Under the pieces are notes generated by a model. It was not told the DNA's origin and did not search any database. It was given only the letters and a program-made list of their open reading frames with translations. A program made the translations under genes and the position numbers. A stretch of DNA of 64,000 bases from Defluviitaleaceae bacterium (lineage in GTDB: Bacteria > Bacillota > Clostridia > Lachnospirales > WQUN01): assembly GCA_009786535.1 (NCBI GenBank), contig WQRX01000004.1:1-64000 (forward strand), written 5' to 3'. This document shows, piece after piece, positions 51,556 to 59,186 of the stretch (position 1 is its first letter; the number at the start of each line of letters is the position of its first letter).

Positions 51556-52764
51556 ATGTATTTAAGAACATCTAACGGAAGAAGGCTTGAAAAATCATTT
51601 AACGGAAGCCGACTTGAACTAGCTCGAATATATAACGGTTATACGATAAAAGACTTGTCCGAAAAAGTTGGGCATCCTCGACAGACTCTTTCCGCATATG
51701 AAAATGGAAAAGAAGCAAACCCTAGTCCTTTTATTATACAAAAAATTTCAGAAGTGCTAGGGTTTCCAATTACATTTTTTTACGAAAAAACCACACCTGT
51801 AAAAGTGGGTTCAACTTATTTTAGAGCATTAAGAACAACAAGCAAAAAGTATCGAGACCAACAAAGACAAAAAATGTCAATTTTATCTAGTATTTATACA
51901 TTCATAAGTGAATATATTCGATTTCCTGTTTTTGACCCATTGGCATTAAAAAATATTTCATCGGACGATCCAGAACATGCCGCCGATTCGCTTCGGCAAC
52001 ATTGGCAATTGGGAATAAAACCGATTGAAAATATTATTTTTACTGTTGAAGAAAATGGAATCCCGATAACCAGCTATGAGACATCTACTGATGCAATTGA
52101 TGCCTTTAGTCAAATGATAGATATAGAAAATCGAAACATATATTTAATTGGATATTCAAGTAATAAAACTTCTGCCGCTAGAATCCACTTTGATATTGCC
52201 CATGAGCTAGGACATATTATTATGCACGAATGGAGCGAGGATGTAGAAGCCCTTACGAAAGACGAATTTAAAGAAAGAGAAAACGAAGCGCACGCTTTTG
52301 CATCAGCTTTTTTGATGCCCAAAGACAGTTTTCTTTATGACATTAAGAATTGCCATCTCAACATCCCTATGTACATTCAGTTAAAGAAAAAATGGAAAGT
52401 TTCAATAGCTGCAATGGCAAGGAGAGCATATACACTCGGAGTTACCACATATGACGATTATCAAAACATGATGCGTTTATTACAACGTCGCGGCATCAGA
52501 AAAGACGAGCCATTAGATGACGTGTTGGTTACATCTAAACCCACATTATTAAAAATGGCTATTCAAATGCTTTTAGACGAACGTATTTTTACCCCAAAAG
52601 AATTTATTAATGAACTAGCATATAATAATAACATGAGTTTAAATAGTCAAATTATTGAGGAACTTTTAGGCCTTCCTCAAAATACGCTAGTAGATGTAGC
52701 TCCTACCCACAAACTTTCGGTGAAAAACAAACCGTCACTTGGTATAGCGAATTTAAAAATTTAA
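51556..52764 (+). CDS. XRE-HTH / ImmA-IrrE metallopeptidase fusion
   Basis: A 402-residue protein. The N-terminal HTH_3 domain spans about residues 18-75 (ELARIYNGYTIKDLSEKVG, TLSAYENGKEA). A peptidase domain has the zinc motif HELGH at 216-220 (FDIAHELGHIIMHEW) and a downstream ENEAHAFASAFLMP with the third ligand Glu. A helical tail follows. ImmA-type proteins cleave repressors to switch on mobile elements, or act in toxin-antitoxin pairs. The target may be the XRE regulator at 48489 or the DUF5986 partner. Confidence 0.88.
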   Translation: MYLRTSNGRRLEKSFNGSRLELARIYNGYTIKDLSEKVGHPRQTLSAYENGKEANPSPFIIQKISEVLGFPITFFYEKTTPVKVGSTYFRALRTTSKKYRDQQRQKMSILSSIYTFISEYIRFPVFDPLALKNISSDDPEHAADSLRQHWQLGIKPIENIIFTVEENGIPITSYETSTDAIDAFSQMIDIENRNIYLIGYSSNKTSAARIHFDIAHELGHIIMHEWSEDVEALTKDEFKERENEAHAFASAFLMPKDSFLYDIKNCHLNIPMYIQLKKKWKVSIAAMARRAYTLGVTTYDDYQNMMRLLQRRGIRKDEPLDDVLVTSKPTLLKMAIQMLLDERIFTPKEFINELAYNNNMSLNSQIIEELLGLPQNTLVDVAPTHKLSVKNKPSLGIANLKI

Positions 52765-52992
52765 TAAGTTCACTTTAATTAAAATGGATAATGCATCATA
52801 TCTTGCAACAACATCTTAATTAATTTAATAAAATGCATTTATATATATACCCCACCTCTACCGCCGGCAGGTTCCGCATCCCCTCTCGGCGAGTGAAGGT
52901 TTTTTTTCGGGCGGGTGAGGCAGGGAAGCATTCCATCCTTTCCATGTGTCGTTCTGGCTCTATGGTTAATAGGGTGCGTATAGTTTAATTAT
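52765..52992. other. Gap at the right edge of the island
   Basis: AT-rich sequence to about 52850, then a GC-rich stretch (52860-52930) with CCGCCGGCAGG and a run of eight T. No gene or clear hairpin with a T tract was found for either side. It may be chromosomal DNA outside the element. Confidence 0.4.
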
Positions 52993-54108
52993 TTACCCCA
53001 GCACTTCCCTCACGTTTGTATACCCCATTCCAAAGGCATGTGCCACTTCTTCATAGGTTAAATGACCGTTGTAGCAATTTACGCCGTTTGCGATGTTCAT
53101 ATCCGCGCGGGCGGCTGCTTCTAACCCCATGTTGGCAATTTTTAACCCGGGCGATAAGGTTGCGTTGGTAAGGGCAAAGGTGGACGTTCGGCTTACCGCC
53201 CCCGGCATGTTGGCTACGCCGTAGTGAATAATGCCGTCAATCACGTAAGTGGGGTCGTTGTGGTAGGTGCGGCGGGTGGTTTCGCAGCAGCCGCCTTGGT
53301 CTACAGCTACGTCTACAATAACTGCGCCCTCGCGCATGGTTTTTAAGTGGTCGCGCTTTACCAGCTTAGGTGCGGCACCGCCCGGGATTAAAACCGCACC
53401 AATAACAAGGTCGGCGTGTTTTATTGCCTTTTCAATGGCGGCAGGGGACGAGTACATAGTTTGAATTTGGTTTTGAAAAACGTCGTCAAGGTAGGTTAAG
53501 CGGTCGATGTTTGTATCTAAAATCGTTACGCTTGCGCCAAGCCCTACCGCCATTTTCATAGCGGCGGTGCCTACTACGCCGCCGCCAAGGATTACGACAT
53601 CGCCTTTGGTTACACCTACCGAACCGCCAAGTAATACGCCGCGCCCGCCCATGGGTTTTTCTAAGCAGTGTGCGCCCGCTTGTACGCTTAGCTTGCCTGC
53701 AATTTCGCTCATTGGACGCAGCAGGGGCAAGCCGCCGTGGTCGTCGGTAATGGTTTCATACGCGACGGCCTTGGTTTTTTTTGCAAGAAGCGCGTCCGTT
53801 AAATCCTTTTCCGCCGCCAGGTGCAGGTAGGTGTAAATAATTTGCCCTTCGCGGAAGTATTGAAATTCTTCCGCCAGCGGTTCTTTTACCTTAACTATCA
53901 TGTCGCAGGTTTCCCACACTTCTTTGGCGCCGACAACAAGGGTTGCGCCCGCGCGTTGATACTCCTCGTCCAAAAAGCCCGACCCTGCCCCCGCGCCTGT
54001 TTGCACATATACCTGATGTCCATGCTGTACGTAGCTCATTACGCTGCCCGGCGTAAGCCCTACCCGGTATTCATTTTGCTTTACTTCCGTTACCGTTCCT
54101 ATGCGCAT
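52993..54108 (-). CDS. ald: Alanine dehydrogenase
   Basis: NAD-dependent oxidative deamination of L-alanine to pyruvate and ammonia, also used in sporulation and germination in spore formers. The 371-residue length is normal. Marks: KEPLAEEFQYFREGQIIYTY, ETITDDHGGLPLLRPMSEIAG, the NAD fold GGGVVGTAAMKMAVGLGA and VDVAVDQGGCCETTR. AAGGAG precedes the ATG. A -10 TATAAT lies at 54149-54154 on this strand. Confidence 0.96.
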   Translation of the reverse strand: MRIGTVTEVKQNEYRVGLTPGSVMSYVQHGHQVYVQTGAGAGSGFLDEEYQRAGATLVVGAKEVWETCDMIVKVKEPLAEEFQYFREGQIIYTYLHLAAEKDLTDALLAKKTKAVAYETITDDHGGLPLLRPMSEIAGKLSVQAGAHCLEKPMGGRGVLLGGSVGVTKGDVVILGGGVVGTAAMKMAVGLGASVTILDTNIDRLTYLDDVFQNQIQTMYSSPAAIEKAIKHADLVIGAVLIPGGAAPKLVKRDHLKTMREGAVIVDVAVDQGGCCETTRRTYHNDPTYVIDGIIHYGVANMPGAVSRTSTFALTNATLSPGLKIANMGLEAAARADMNIANGVNCYNGHLTYEEVAHAFGMGYTNVREVLG

Positions 54109-54227
54109 GTAAATGCACTCCTTCGAATTTTTGATTATCTGCGACGTGATTATACATTATTTGCACCTATCCTGCCGATAAAATATAATGAAGCAACTTC
54201 ACCCATTTTGGCACAAGGAAATTGCGC

Positions 54228-55430
54228 ATGATGTTACCCGTTATCACCCGTATTCTACACGAATTTGGGGACGATGTATTCAAAAATATGCAGCGCACCA
54301 ATGCGATGCTAATGGATTTAGCCCCGACGCAAATCCGTGAGCGTATTTTGGTGCGCAATTTTATTGAAGCCGACGGGTACGAAGCATTAACGCGGGGCGA
54401 TGCCTTCCCGCTGGCAGAGCAACGCCTGCTGCAGCATTTAATCGAAGTTTTTTCCTTGGAAAAAAGCGCCGCCCTGTGGGTAATTCGCCTTTTTGGTGCC
54501 GCCCTGGGGCAAATTTCCGAAAATGAATGGACCGGGGACTCCGCTGCGGGCATTGCCGCATATTCCTTGCCGTATTTGCATGGGCAGGTGGCGCTGGGTA
54601 AAACCCACGTTGCTGCCGTTTCTACCGATGGTACGGTATTGGCGGGCGGGGCAGACGATGCCTATCAATGCAATGTTGCCTCGTGGCGCGATGTAGTCGC
54701 CGTTGCCGCAGGTGACGAGCATACGCTTGGGTTAAAAAGTGACGGCACGGTGCTTGCTGCGGGGTCAAACGCCTTCGACCAATGTGACGTGCTTCATATG
54801 AAAGATGTGGTGGGCGTGTATGCCTTTGGGCATGACAGCGTTTTCGTTTTCGCCAACGGAAAGGCGGCGGCAGCGGGGCGCAGTAAATGGGATTTGTCGT
54901 CCTTTGAAAATGTTGTCAGCATTGCCCATTACCCGGAAGGGGTGATAGGCATACGCGAGGACGGTACGCTTGCCCTCGCCTCCCGCGCGGTGGACGATGA
55001 TTTACTGCGCGAGCAGGAATGGCTTTTGGCGCAAACGGACGTGCGGCAAGTAATTTCCACCTATATAAATGGGAGCATTCTGCTTAAAAAAGACGGGCGG
55101 CTTTACAAAAGCGGCGAGCCTGATAATTATTTTGCCCAATGGCGCGATATTGTAAGCATTGCCAACGTAACCGACGGTTTTGCCGTTTTGCTGGAAGACG
55201 GCACGGTGCGCATTTTAGCCTACGACCGTGCTAAGCCTCGTATCTCTACTTATGCCGACCGTTGGGCAAACGTAAAAGCCATTTACGGCGGGTATCGCCG
55301 TATTATTGGGCTAACCCACGACGCACGCCTGCTTGCGGCGTGTACAAATCTAGGCTGGCTGTGGCACAATACCGCTATGAGTATTGACTATGTGACAGAC
55401 TGGTACCCTGTGAGTGCATATTATGGATAA
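54228..55430 (+). CDS. RCC1-like propeller protein with N-terminal helical domain (A)
   Basis: A 400-residue protein. Residues 1-95 form a helical domain (ITRILHEFGDDVFKN, LMDLAPTQIRERI, LLQHLIEVF) shared with the next gene. The rest is about seven RCC1-type repeats, for example VAAVSTDGTVLAGG followed by WRDVVAVAAGDEHTLGLKSD, enough for one beta-propeller. Some repeats are degenerate. RCC1-type propellers bind proteins or nucleotides. There is no signal peptide, so it is cytoplasmic. AAGGAA lies 9 nt before the ATG at 54228. Its place beside a TerY-P triad suggests a partner or substrate of the kinase. Confidence 0.8.
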   Translation: MMLPVITRILHEFGDDVFKNMQRTNAMLMDLAPTQIRERILVRNFIEADGYEALTRGDAFPLAEQRLLQHLIEVFSLEKSAALWVIRLFGAALGQISENEWTGDSAAGIAAYSLPYLHGQVALGKTHVAAVSTDGTVLAGGADDAYQCNVASWRDVVAVAAGDEHTLGLKSDGTVLAAGSNAFDQCDVLHMKDVVGVYAFGHDSVFVFANGKAAAAGRSKWDLSSFENVVSIAHYPEGVIGIREDGTLALASRAVDDDLLREQEWLLAQTDVRQVISTYINGSILLKKDGRLYKSGEPDNYFAQWRDIVSIANVTDGFAVLLEDGTVRILAYDRAKPRISTYADRWANVKAIYGGYRRIIGLTHDARLLAACTNLGWLWHNTAMSIDYVTDWYPVSAYYG

Positions 55431-56823
55431 TCGGATTTTAGACGCGCTTAAAGCCATACGCGATACCTATGGCGACGCGGTCTTTTACAACGTGACCACT
55501 ACGCGAAACCTGCTCGCCGACCTTGCCCCCGATTTACGCAAGGAACGTATTCAAATCACCCATTTCTTAGACATGGGGGGGTACTTTCCGTTAAAATATG
55601 CGGAAAAGGAATACGATGTAGTGCGCTCGCGCCTTGTGGAACAATTGATGGCAACCTATTCCACCATGCGCCCCATCGCGGATTGGGTGCTGGATATTTT
55701 TAGCAAGTTCCTAGGCTATAATTTGGACGAGGAAAAAGGCGCGTACAAGCCACCCGACAAGCCAACGGGCAAGCCCCTTATCGGCGACCGTATCGACCGG
55801 AAAGATAAGCCTGCGGTAATTAAAAACAGCGGGCGCATTGAGCGGTCCGTGGAAAAAAAGCCCATCACAAGCGCACTATATCCCGCACCGCCCTTGCAGC
55901 CTACGCAGCGCACCGAAGAAAAGCCAAGCAAATCCATACACGAATACAACTTTCCCACGCTGCACCTGCCCGAAAGCGCCGCAAAAAAAGACCCCACCCT
56001 ACGCATTGCGGCGGATTATCACAGCGTGGCAATTACCCGCGACGGTTTTGTAAAGGCGGTGGGCTTAAATTCCGACGGGCAGTGCAACACGATAACTTAT
56101 GACTGGCGCGATATGGCGGCGGTAAGCGCGGGGGGCTACTATACCGTGGGCTTACGTGCCGACGGCACCGTTACGAGCGCGGGGCGAAACGACTTTGGGC
56201 AGCGCGATTTCCTAGGCTGGCGCGAAGTTGTAGGCATTTCTGCAGGTGCGCGCCATACCGTGGGTTTGCGGGCAGACGGTACGCTGCTTTCCACAGGGCA
56301 AAACAAACACGGCGAATGTGATGTACGGCATTGGCGCAATATCGTTAAAGTAATTGCGGGCAACGCCTGCACCTTCGGTATAAAAAAGGACGGGCGTGTG
56401 CTGGTGAGCGGGCGCAACATTAAAGGCGACCTGCAGGCGTCCCACCTTAACGGCGTGGTAGACATTGCTTACGGCGGACCCGGGCGCGTAATTGCATTGC
56501 TCTCCGACGGGCGCATTGCCCGCGTAGGGCAGGAAAACCACATGCGCCGCAGCTTTACGCTGTACAAGGACGTAAAGCAAATCGTAGCCGCGCCCGACTA
56601 TTTTGCGGGTTTAATGGAGGACGGCACAGTAAAACTGCTCGCTTATTTTTGGACAGATTGCGGCACAGAAGCCGCCGTCACCGACTGGACAGGCATACGC
56701 GCCATCGCCGCGGGGCGTTATCATATTTTAGGCTGGCAAAACGACCGCTTAATAGGGGCGATGCTGCACCCCGATATTGGGAAGGATAAGGGACAGTTAA
56801 GTGTGACACGATGGGAGATGTAA
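55423..56823 (+). CDS. RCC1-like propeller protein with N-terminal helical domain (B)
   Basis: A 466-residue paralogue of the preceding protein, overlapping it by 8 bp. The N-terminal helical domain (residues 1-100: LLADLAPDLRKERIQITHFL) is followed by a 90-residue Pro/Lys-rich, low-complexity linker that is absent from copy A, then about six to seven RCC1 repeats of clearer form (VSAGGYYTVGLRADGTVTS, SAGARHTVGLRADGTLLSTG). The linker is rich in Ser/Thr/Lys and could be a phosphorylation target, which is speculation. Start ATG at 55423. Confidence 0.8.
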   Translation: MDNRILDALKAIRDTYGDAVFYNVTTTRNLLADLAPDLRKERIQITHFLDMGGYFPLKYAEKEYDVVRSRLVEQLMATYSTMRPIADWVLDIFSKFLGYNLDEEKGAYKPPDKPTGKPLIGDRIDRKDKPAVIKNSGRIERSVEKKPITSALYPAPPLQPTQRTEEKPSKSIHEYNFPTLHLPESAAKKDPTLRIAADYHSVAITRDGFVKAVGLNSDGQCNTITYDWRDMAAVSAGGYYTVGLRADGTVTSAGRNDFGQRDFLGWREVVGISAGARHTVGLRADGTLLSTGQNKHGECDVRHWRNIVKVIAGNACTFGIKKDGRVLVSGRNIKGDLQASHLNGVVDIAYGGPGRVIALLSDGRIARVGQENHMRRSFTLYKDVKQIVAAPDYFAGLMEDGTVKLLAYFWTDCGTEAAVTDWTGIRAIAAGRYHILGWQNDRLIGAMLHPDIGKDKGQLSVTRWEM

Positions 56824-56866
56824 GGTTAAAAGATTAAAAACAAGGCCGTGGACTCCATCCTAGCGA

Positions 56867-56956
56867 CAATTTTGCTTCGCAAAATTGCGCTTACCTGCCC
56901 GCTTTTTTGGAAAAAAGCGGGGCAAAAAACTGATGCGTAATTGCTTCGCAATTACG
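56867..56956. repeat. Cluster of three palindromes
   Basis: CAATTTTGC-TTC-GCAAAATTG (56867-56887), CCCGCTTTTTT-GG-AAAAAAGCGGG (56898-56921) and CGTAATTGC-TTC-GCAATTACG (56936-56956). The first and third match the type at 7394. The middle one is the core of the 34-base inverted repeat. Confidence 0.8.
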
Positions 56957-56976
56957 TGAGTACATGAGGTGACAGT

Positions 56977-57228
56977 ATGATGGCGATTTATGTGATTGTT
57001 GGAATTATTACGTTGTTTATTTTGGTTCAGTTTTTTATGGCTATTTACAACTCGAAAACGATTTGGGCTTGCCCAATGTGCGGAACGTCAATTACGAAAA
57101 CATGGCGGGAATTGTTTTTCAAGGTGCTTGCGGGAACAAATCATATACGTGTTGTCAAATTAACTTGCCATAAATGCAAACAAACAAGCCATTGCAAGCC
57201 TTCAATAAAAAATGACGGATATTGTTGA
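56977..57228 (+). CDS. Small zinc-ribbon membrane protein
   Basis: An 83-residue protein: one N-terminal membrane segment (YVIVGIITLFILVQFFMAIY), then CPMC and CHKC pairs that can form one zinc ribbon. Function unknown. GAGGTGA precedes the ATG. It lies within the inverted-repeat cassette. Confidence 0.65.
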   Translation: MMAIYVIVGIITLFILVQFFMAIYNSKTIWACPMCGTSITKTWRELFFKVLAGTNHIRVVKLTCHKCKQTSHCKPSIKNDGYC

Positions 57229-57263
57229 ATCTAATTAATATTATATTTGGACGGTGTGATATA

Positions 57264-57782
57264 TTGAAAATTCAAAAGAAACTGGAACTGCTAGATATAT
57301 ACGATAAATTCGGCAATAAAACAGGTAAAACAATAAAGCGAGGCGAACCCATGGCGCAGGGTGAATACTTTCTAATTGTAGACGTGTGGATAAAAAATGC
57401 TAAACACGAATTTTTAATTTCCAAACGAACCCCAACAACACAACCAGAGCCAAACAAATGGCAGCCCACAACAGGATGTGCCGTAGCCGGCGAAGATAGT
57501 CTTTCAGCGGCACTACGCGAAACAAAAGAAGAACTGGGCATTACATTAAACAACGATGGGAAACAAGTCATTCGATTTTTAGCATGGGATAAAGCAATTA
57601 TAGATGTATGGTTTTTCCAACAAGAGGTTAATACAAATGATATTATTCTACAACCACAAGAAACAGACGATGCAATGTTTGCAACAAGTACCGCCATAAA
57701 AGCGTTAGCCGAAAACGAGCAATTTCTCAGCTACGGCAGAGTACCATACATTGATGAACTACTTAAAATATGCGCAGCATAA
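57264..57782 (+). CDS. NUDIX hydrolase, IPP-isomerase/YfcD-like
   Basis: A 172-residue NUDIX protein. The N-terminus LELLDIYDKFGNKTGKTIKR is typical of the YfcD/Idi-like group. The Nudix box reads GCAVAGEDSLSAALRETKEE followed by LGI; its catalytic glutamates are present. The best start is a TTG at 57264 (GGTG 8 nt upstream). It lies in the inverted-repeat cassette, between RCC1 protein B and the kinase. Substrate unknown. Confidence 0.82.
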   Translation: MKIQKKLELLDIYDKFGNKTGKTIKRGEPMAQGEYFLIVDVWIKNAKHEFLISKRTPTTQPEPNKWQPTTGCAVAGEDSLSAALRETKEELGITLNNDGKQVIRFLAWDKAIIDVWFFQQEVNTNDIILQPQETDDAMFATSTAIKALAENEQFLSYGRVPYIDELLKICAA

Positions 57783-57800
57783 ATATACCCAAAAATAAAG

Positions 57801-57856
57801 TTTTTTGCCCCGCTTTTTTTCAAAAAAGCGGGCGGGGTGGGACAGACAGCGTCCCA
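57801..57856. repeat. Right inverted repeat of the cassette with second hairpin
   Basis: CCCGCTTTTTT/AAAAAAGCGGG (57810-57833) inside the 34-base unit, then GGGAC/GTCCC (57840-57856). The same 34-base unit occurs inverted at 56897-56930. Confidence 0.8.
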
Positions 57857-57896
57857 TGGTTTTAATCTTTAATCTTTCAAAGAAGGAGCAACCCCC

Positions 57897-59186
57897 ATGT
57901 TATACGCACTCAAAGACGGCACAAAACTCCTCTCCAAGCACCGCATGACCTACACCGTAAAGCGCTTCATCGCATCGGGTGGGCAAGGCGAAGTGTACGA
58001 AGTGGATGACAAAAAAGGGCAAGCCTACGCCCTCAAATGGTACTACCCCCACGCGGCAACGCCCTACCAGCAAAAGCTTATCGAGCGGCTTATTGAACGC
58101 GGCGCACCCGACCCATGCTTCCTGTGGCCGCTGGATATTATCGCAAGCCCGCAAAAGGGCGAAAAAGCCTTTGGCTACGTAATGCGCCTGCGAACCCCCA
58201 CGTACAAGAGCATCGTGGACCTGATGAAGCGCCGCGCCGAGCCGACTTTTAGCGCCCTGTGTATGGCGGCAATTAATTTGGCGGACGGTTATCAGAGCTT
58301 GCATTCCCAAGGGCTGTGTTATCGGGATATTTCTTTCGGCAACCTGTTTTTTAACCCCGCCGACGGGGAAGTGCTTATCTGCGACAACGACAATGTAACG
58401 GTGAACCAAGACACGGAAAGCGGCACCTACGGCACGCCACGCTTTATGGCGCCGGAGATTATTACCCTCAATAAATCGCCCTCTACAGAAACGGATTTGT
58501 ATTCCATGGCGGTGTTGCTTTTTTATATGTTTGTGCTGCACCATCCGCTGGAAGGCGCGATTGAAGCCAATATTAAATGCTTCGACGCAAAAGCCATGGA
58601 AAAAATCTACGGCCACGACCCCATCTTCATCTACGACCCCAAAAACGATAAAAACCGTCCCATCCCGGGCTACCAAGACAATGCCATAATTTTCTGGCAT
58701 ATGTACCCGCCATACCTGCGGGAAATGTTTACCCGTGCTTTTACCGATGGCTTGCGCAACGGCAACGCGCGCATTGTGGAAAAGGAATGGAAGGACGCCT
58801 TTGTGCGCTTGCGCAACAGCATCTTATACTGCCACGGCTGTGGGGCAGAGAATTTCTTTAACAAGAAGCCCACCTGTTGGAAATGCCGTGCAAATATCAC
58901 GCCGCCTCCGCGCCTAAATTTAGGGCGGCAGTTACTCATGCTTAACCATAACAGCGCGGTTTTTGCGCATCATTTGCATGAGAATTTCGACTTCTCCACC
59001 CGCGTTGGCAAAGTGTCCCAACACCCGCAAGACCCAAAACGCTGGGGCTTAACCAACGAAAGTAAAGATAGCTGGACATATACAAAAACCAGCGGCGATA
59101 CCGCCATCATTGAGCCGGGCAAAACCGCACCGCTTGCAACGGGGGCGAAGATTAATTTTGGTCCAATCGAAGGGACAATCGAATGA
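57897..59186 (+). CDS. Ser/Thr kinase-like protein with zinc ribbon (TerY-P triad kinase)
   Basis: A 429-residue protein kinase. Gly loop SGGQGEVY (28-34), Lys47 in YALKWY, catalytic loop YRDISFGNLFF (Asp144, Asn149) with YRD for HRD, metal loop CDNDN (163-165) where DFG is usual, and APE at 185-187. A zinc ribbon (C312, C315, C327, C330) follows, then a beta-rich tail (GKVSQHPQDPKRWGLTN, KINFG) that looks like a diverged FHA domain. AAGGAG precedes the ATG. With the vWA and PP2C genes downstream it makes the TerY-P triad. It overlaps the MazG-GNAT gene by ATGA. Confidence 0.88.
   Translation: MLYALKDGTKLLSKHRMTYTVKRFIASGGQGEVYEVDDKKGQAYALKWYYPHAATPYQQKLIERLIERGAPDPCFLWPLDIIASPQKGEKAFGYVMRLRTPTYKSIVDLMKRRAEPTFSALCMAAINLADGYQSLHSQGLCYRDISFGNLFFNPADGEVLICDNDNVTVNQDTESGTYGTPRFMAPEIITLNKSPSTETDLYSMAVLLFYMFVLHHPLEGAIEANIKCFDAKAMEKIYGHDPIFIYDPKNDKNRPIPGYQDNAIIFWHMYPPYLREMFTRAFTDGLRNGNARIVEKEWKDAFVRLRNSILYCHGCGAENFFNKKPTCWKCRANITPPPRLNLGRQLLMLNHNSAVFAHHLHENFDFSTRVGKVSQHPQDPKRWGLTNESKDSWTYTKTSGDTAIIEPGKTAPLATGAKINFGPIEGTIE

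Larger units (their letters stand above)
46201..52860. mobile_element. Serine-recombinase island carrying a GATC restriction-modification-like module
   Basis: An AT-rich block between the spoIIIA terminator and ald. It holds a large serine recombinase, its small upstream partner, an XRE regulator with operators, Dam-type methylase, MutH-like nuclease, DUF5986 protein and XRE-ImmA/IrrE protein. Ends are approximate. The left end lies in or near the broken gene at 46201-46380. The right end lies near 52850, where AT-rich DNA gives way to GC-rich sequence. No clear direct repeat was found. A short TATATATA occurs near both ends and may be chance. Confidence 0.6.
56830..57870. mobile_element. Inverted-repeat-bounded two-gene cassette
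   Basis: Outer ends: AAGATTAAAAACAAGG (56830-56845) and, inverted, AAGATTAAAACCATGG (57855-57870), 14 of 16 bases alike. Inner ends: a 34-base unit starting GTTTTTTGCCCCGC at 57801-57834 and, inverted, at 56897-56930, differing at one base. Between lie a zinc-ribbon membrane protein and a NUDIX gene, both AT-richer than their neighbours. No transposase is present. It may have moved with help in trans, like a cargo-carrying MITE. Confidence 0.5.

Noticed and set aside
46318-52858. TATATATA near both island ends as attachment core
   Set aside because: Short, AT-rich and likely to occur by chance; flanks do not align. Kept only as a weak hint.
52860-52940. GC-rich stretch as a structured RNA gene
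   Set aside because: No recognisable family fold or terminator; may be a chromosomal remnant beside the island.
54228-56823. CRISPR-like or DNA tandem repeats in the RCC1 genes
   Set aside because: The repeats are at protein level and diverged; there are no identical DNA units or spacers. No CRISPR array was seen anywhere.
57900-58700. Open frame of 266 codons opposite the kinase
   Set aside because: The plus-strand kinase has full catalytic motifs; the antisense frame has none.
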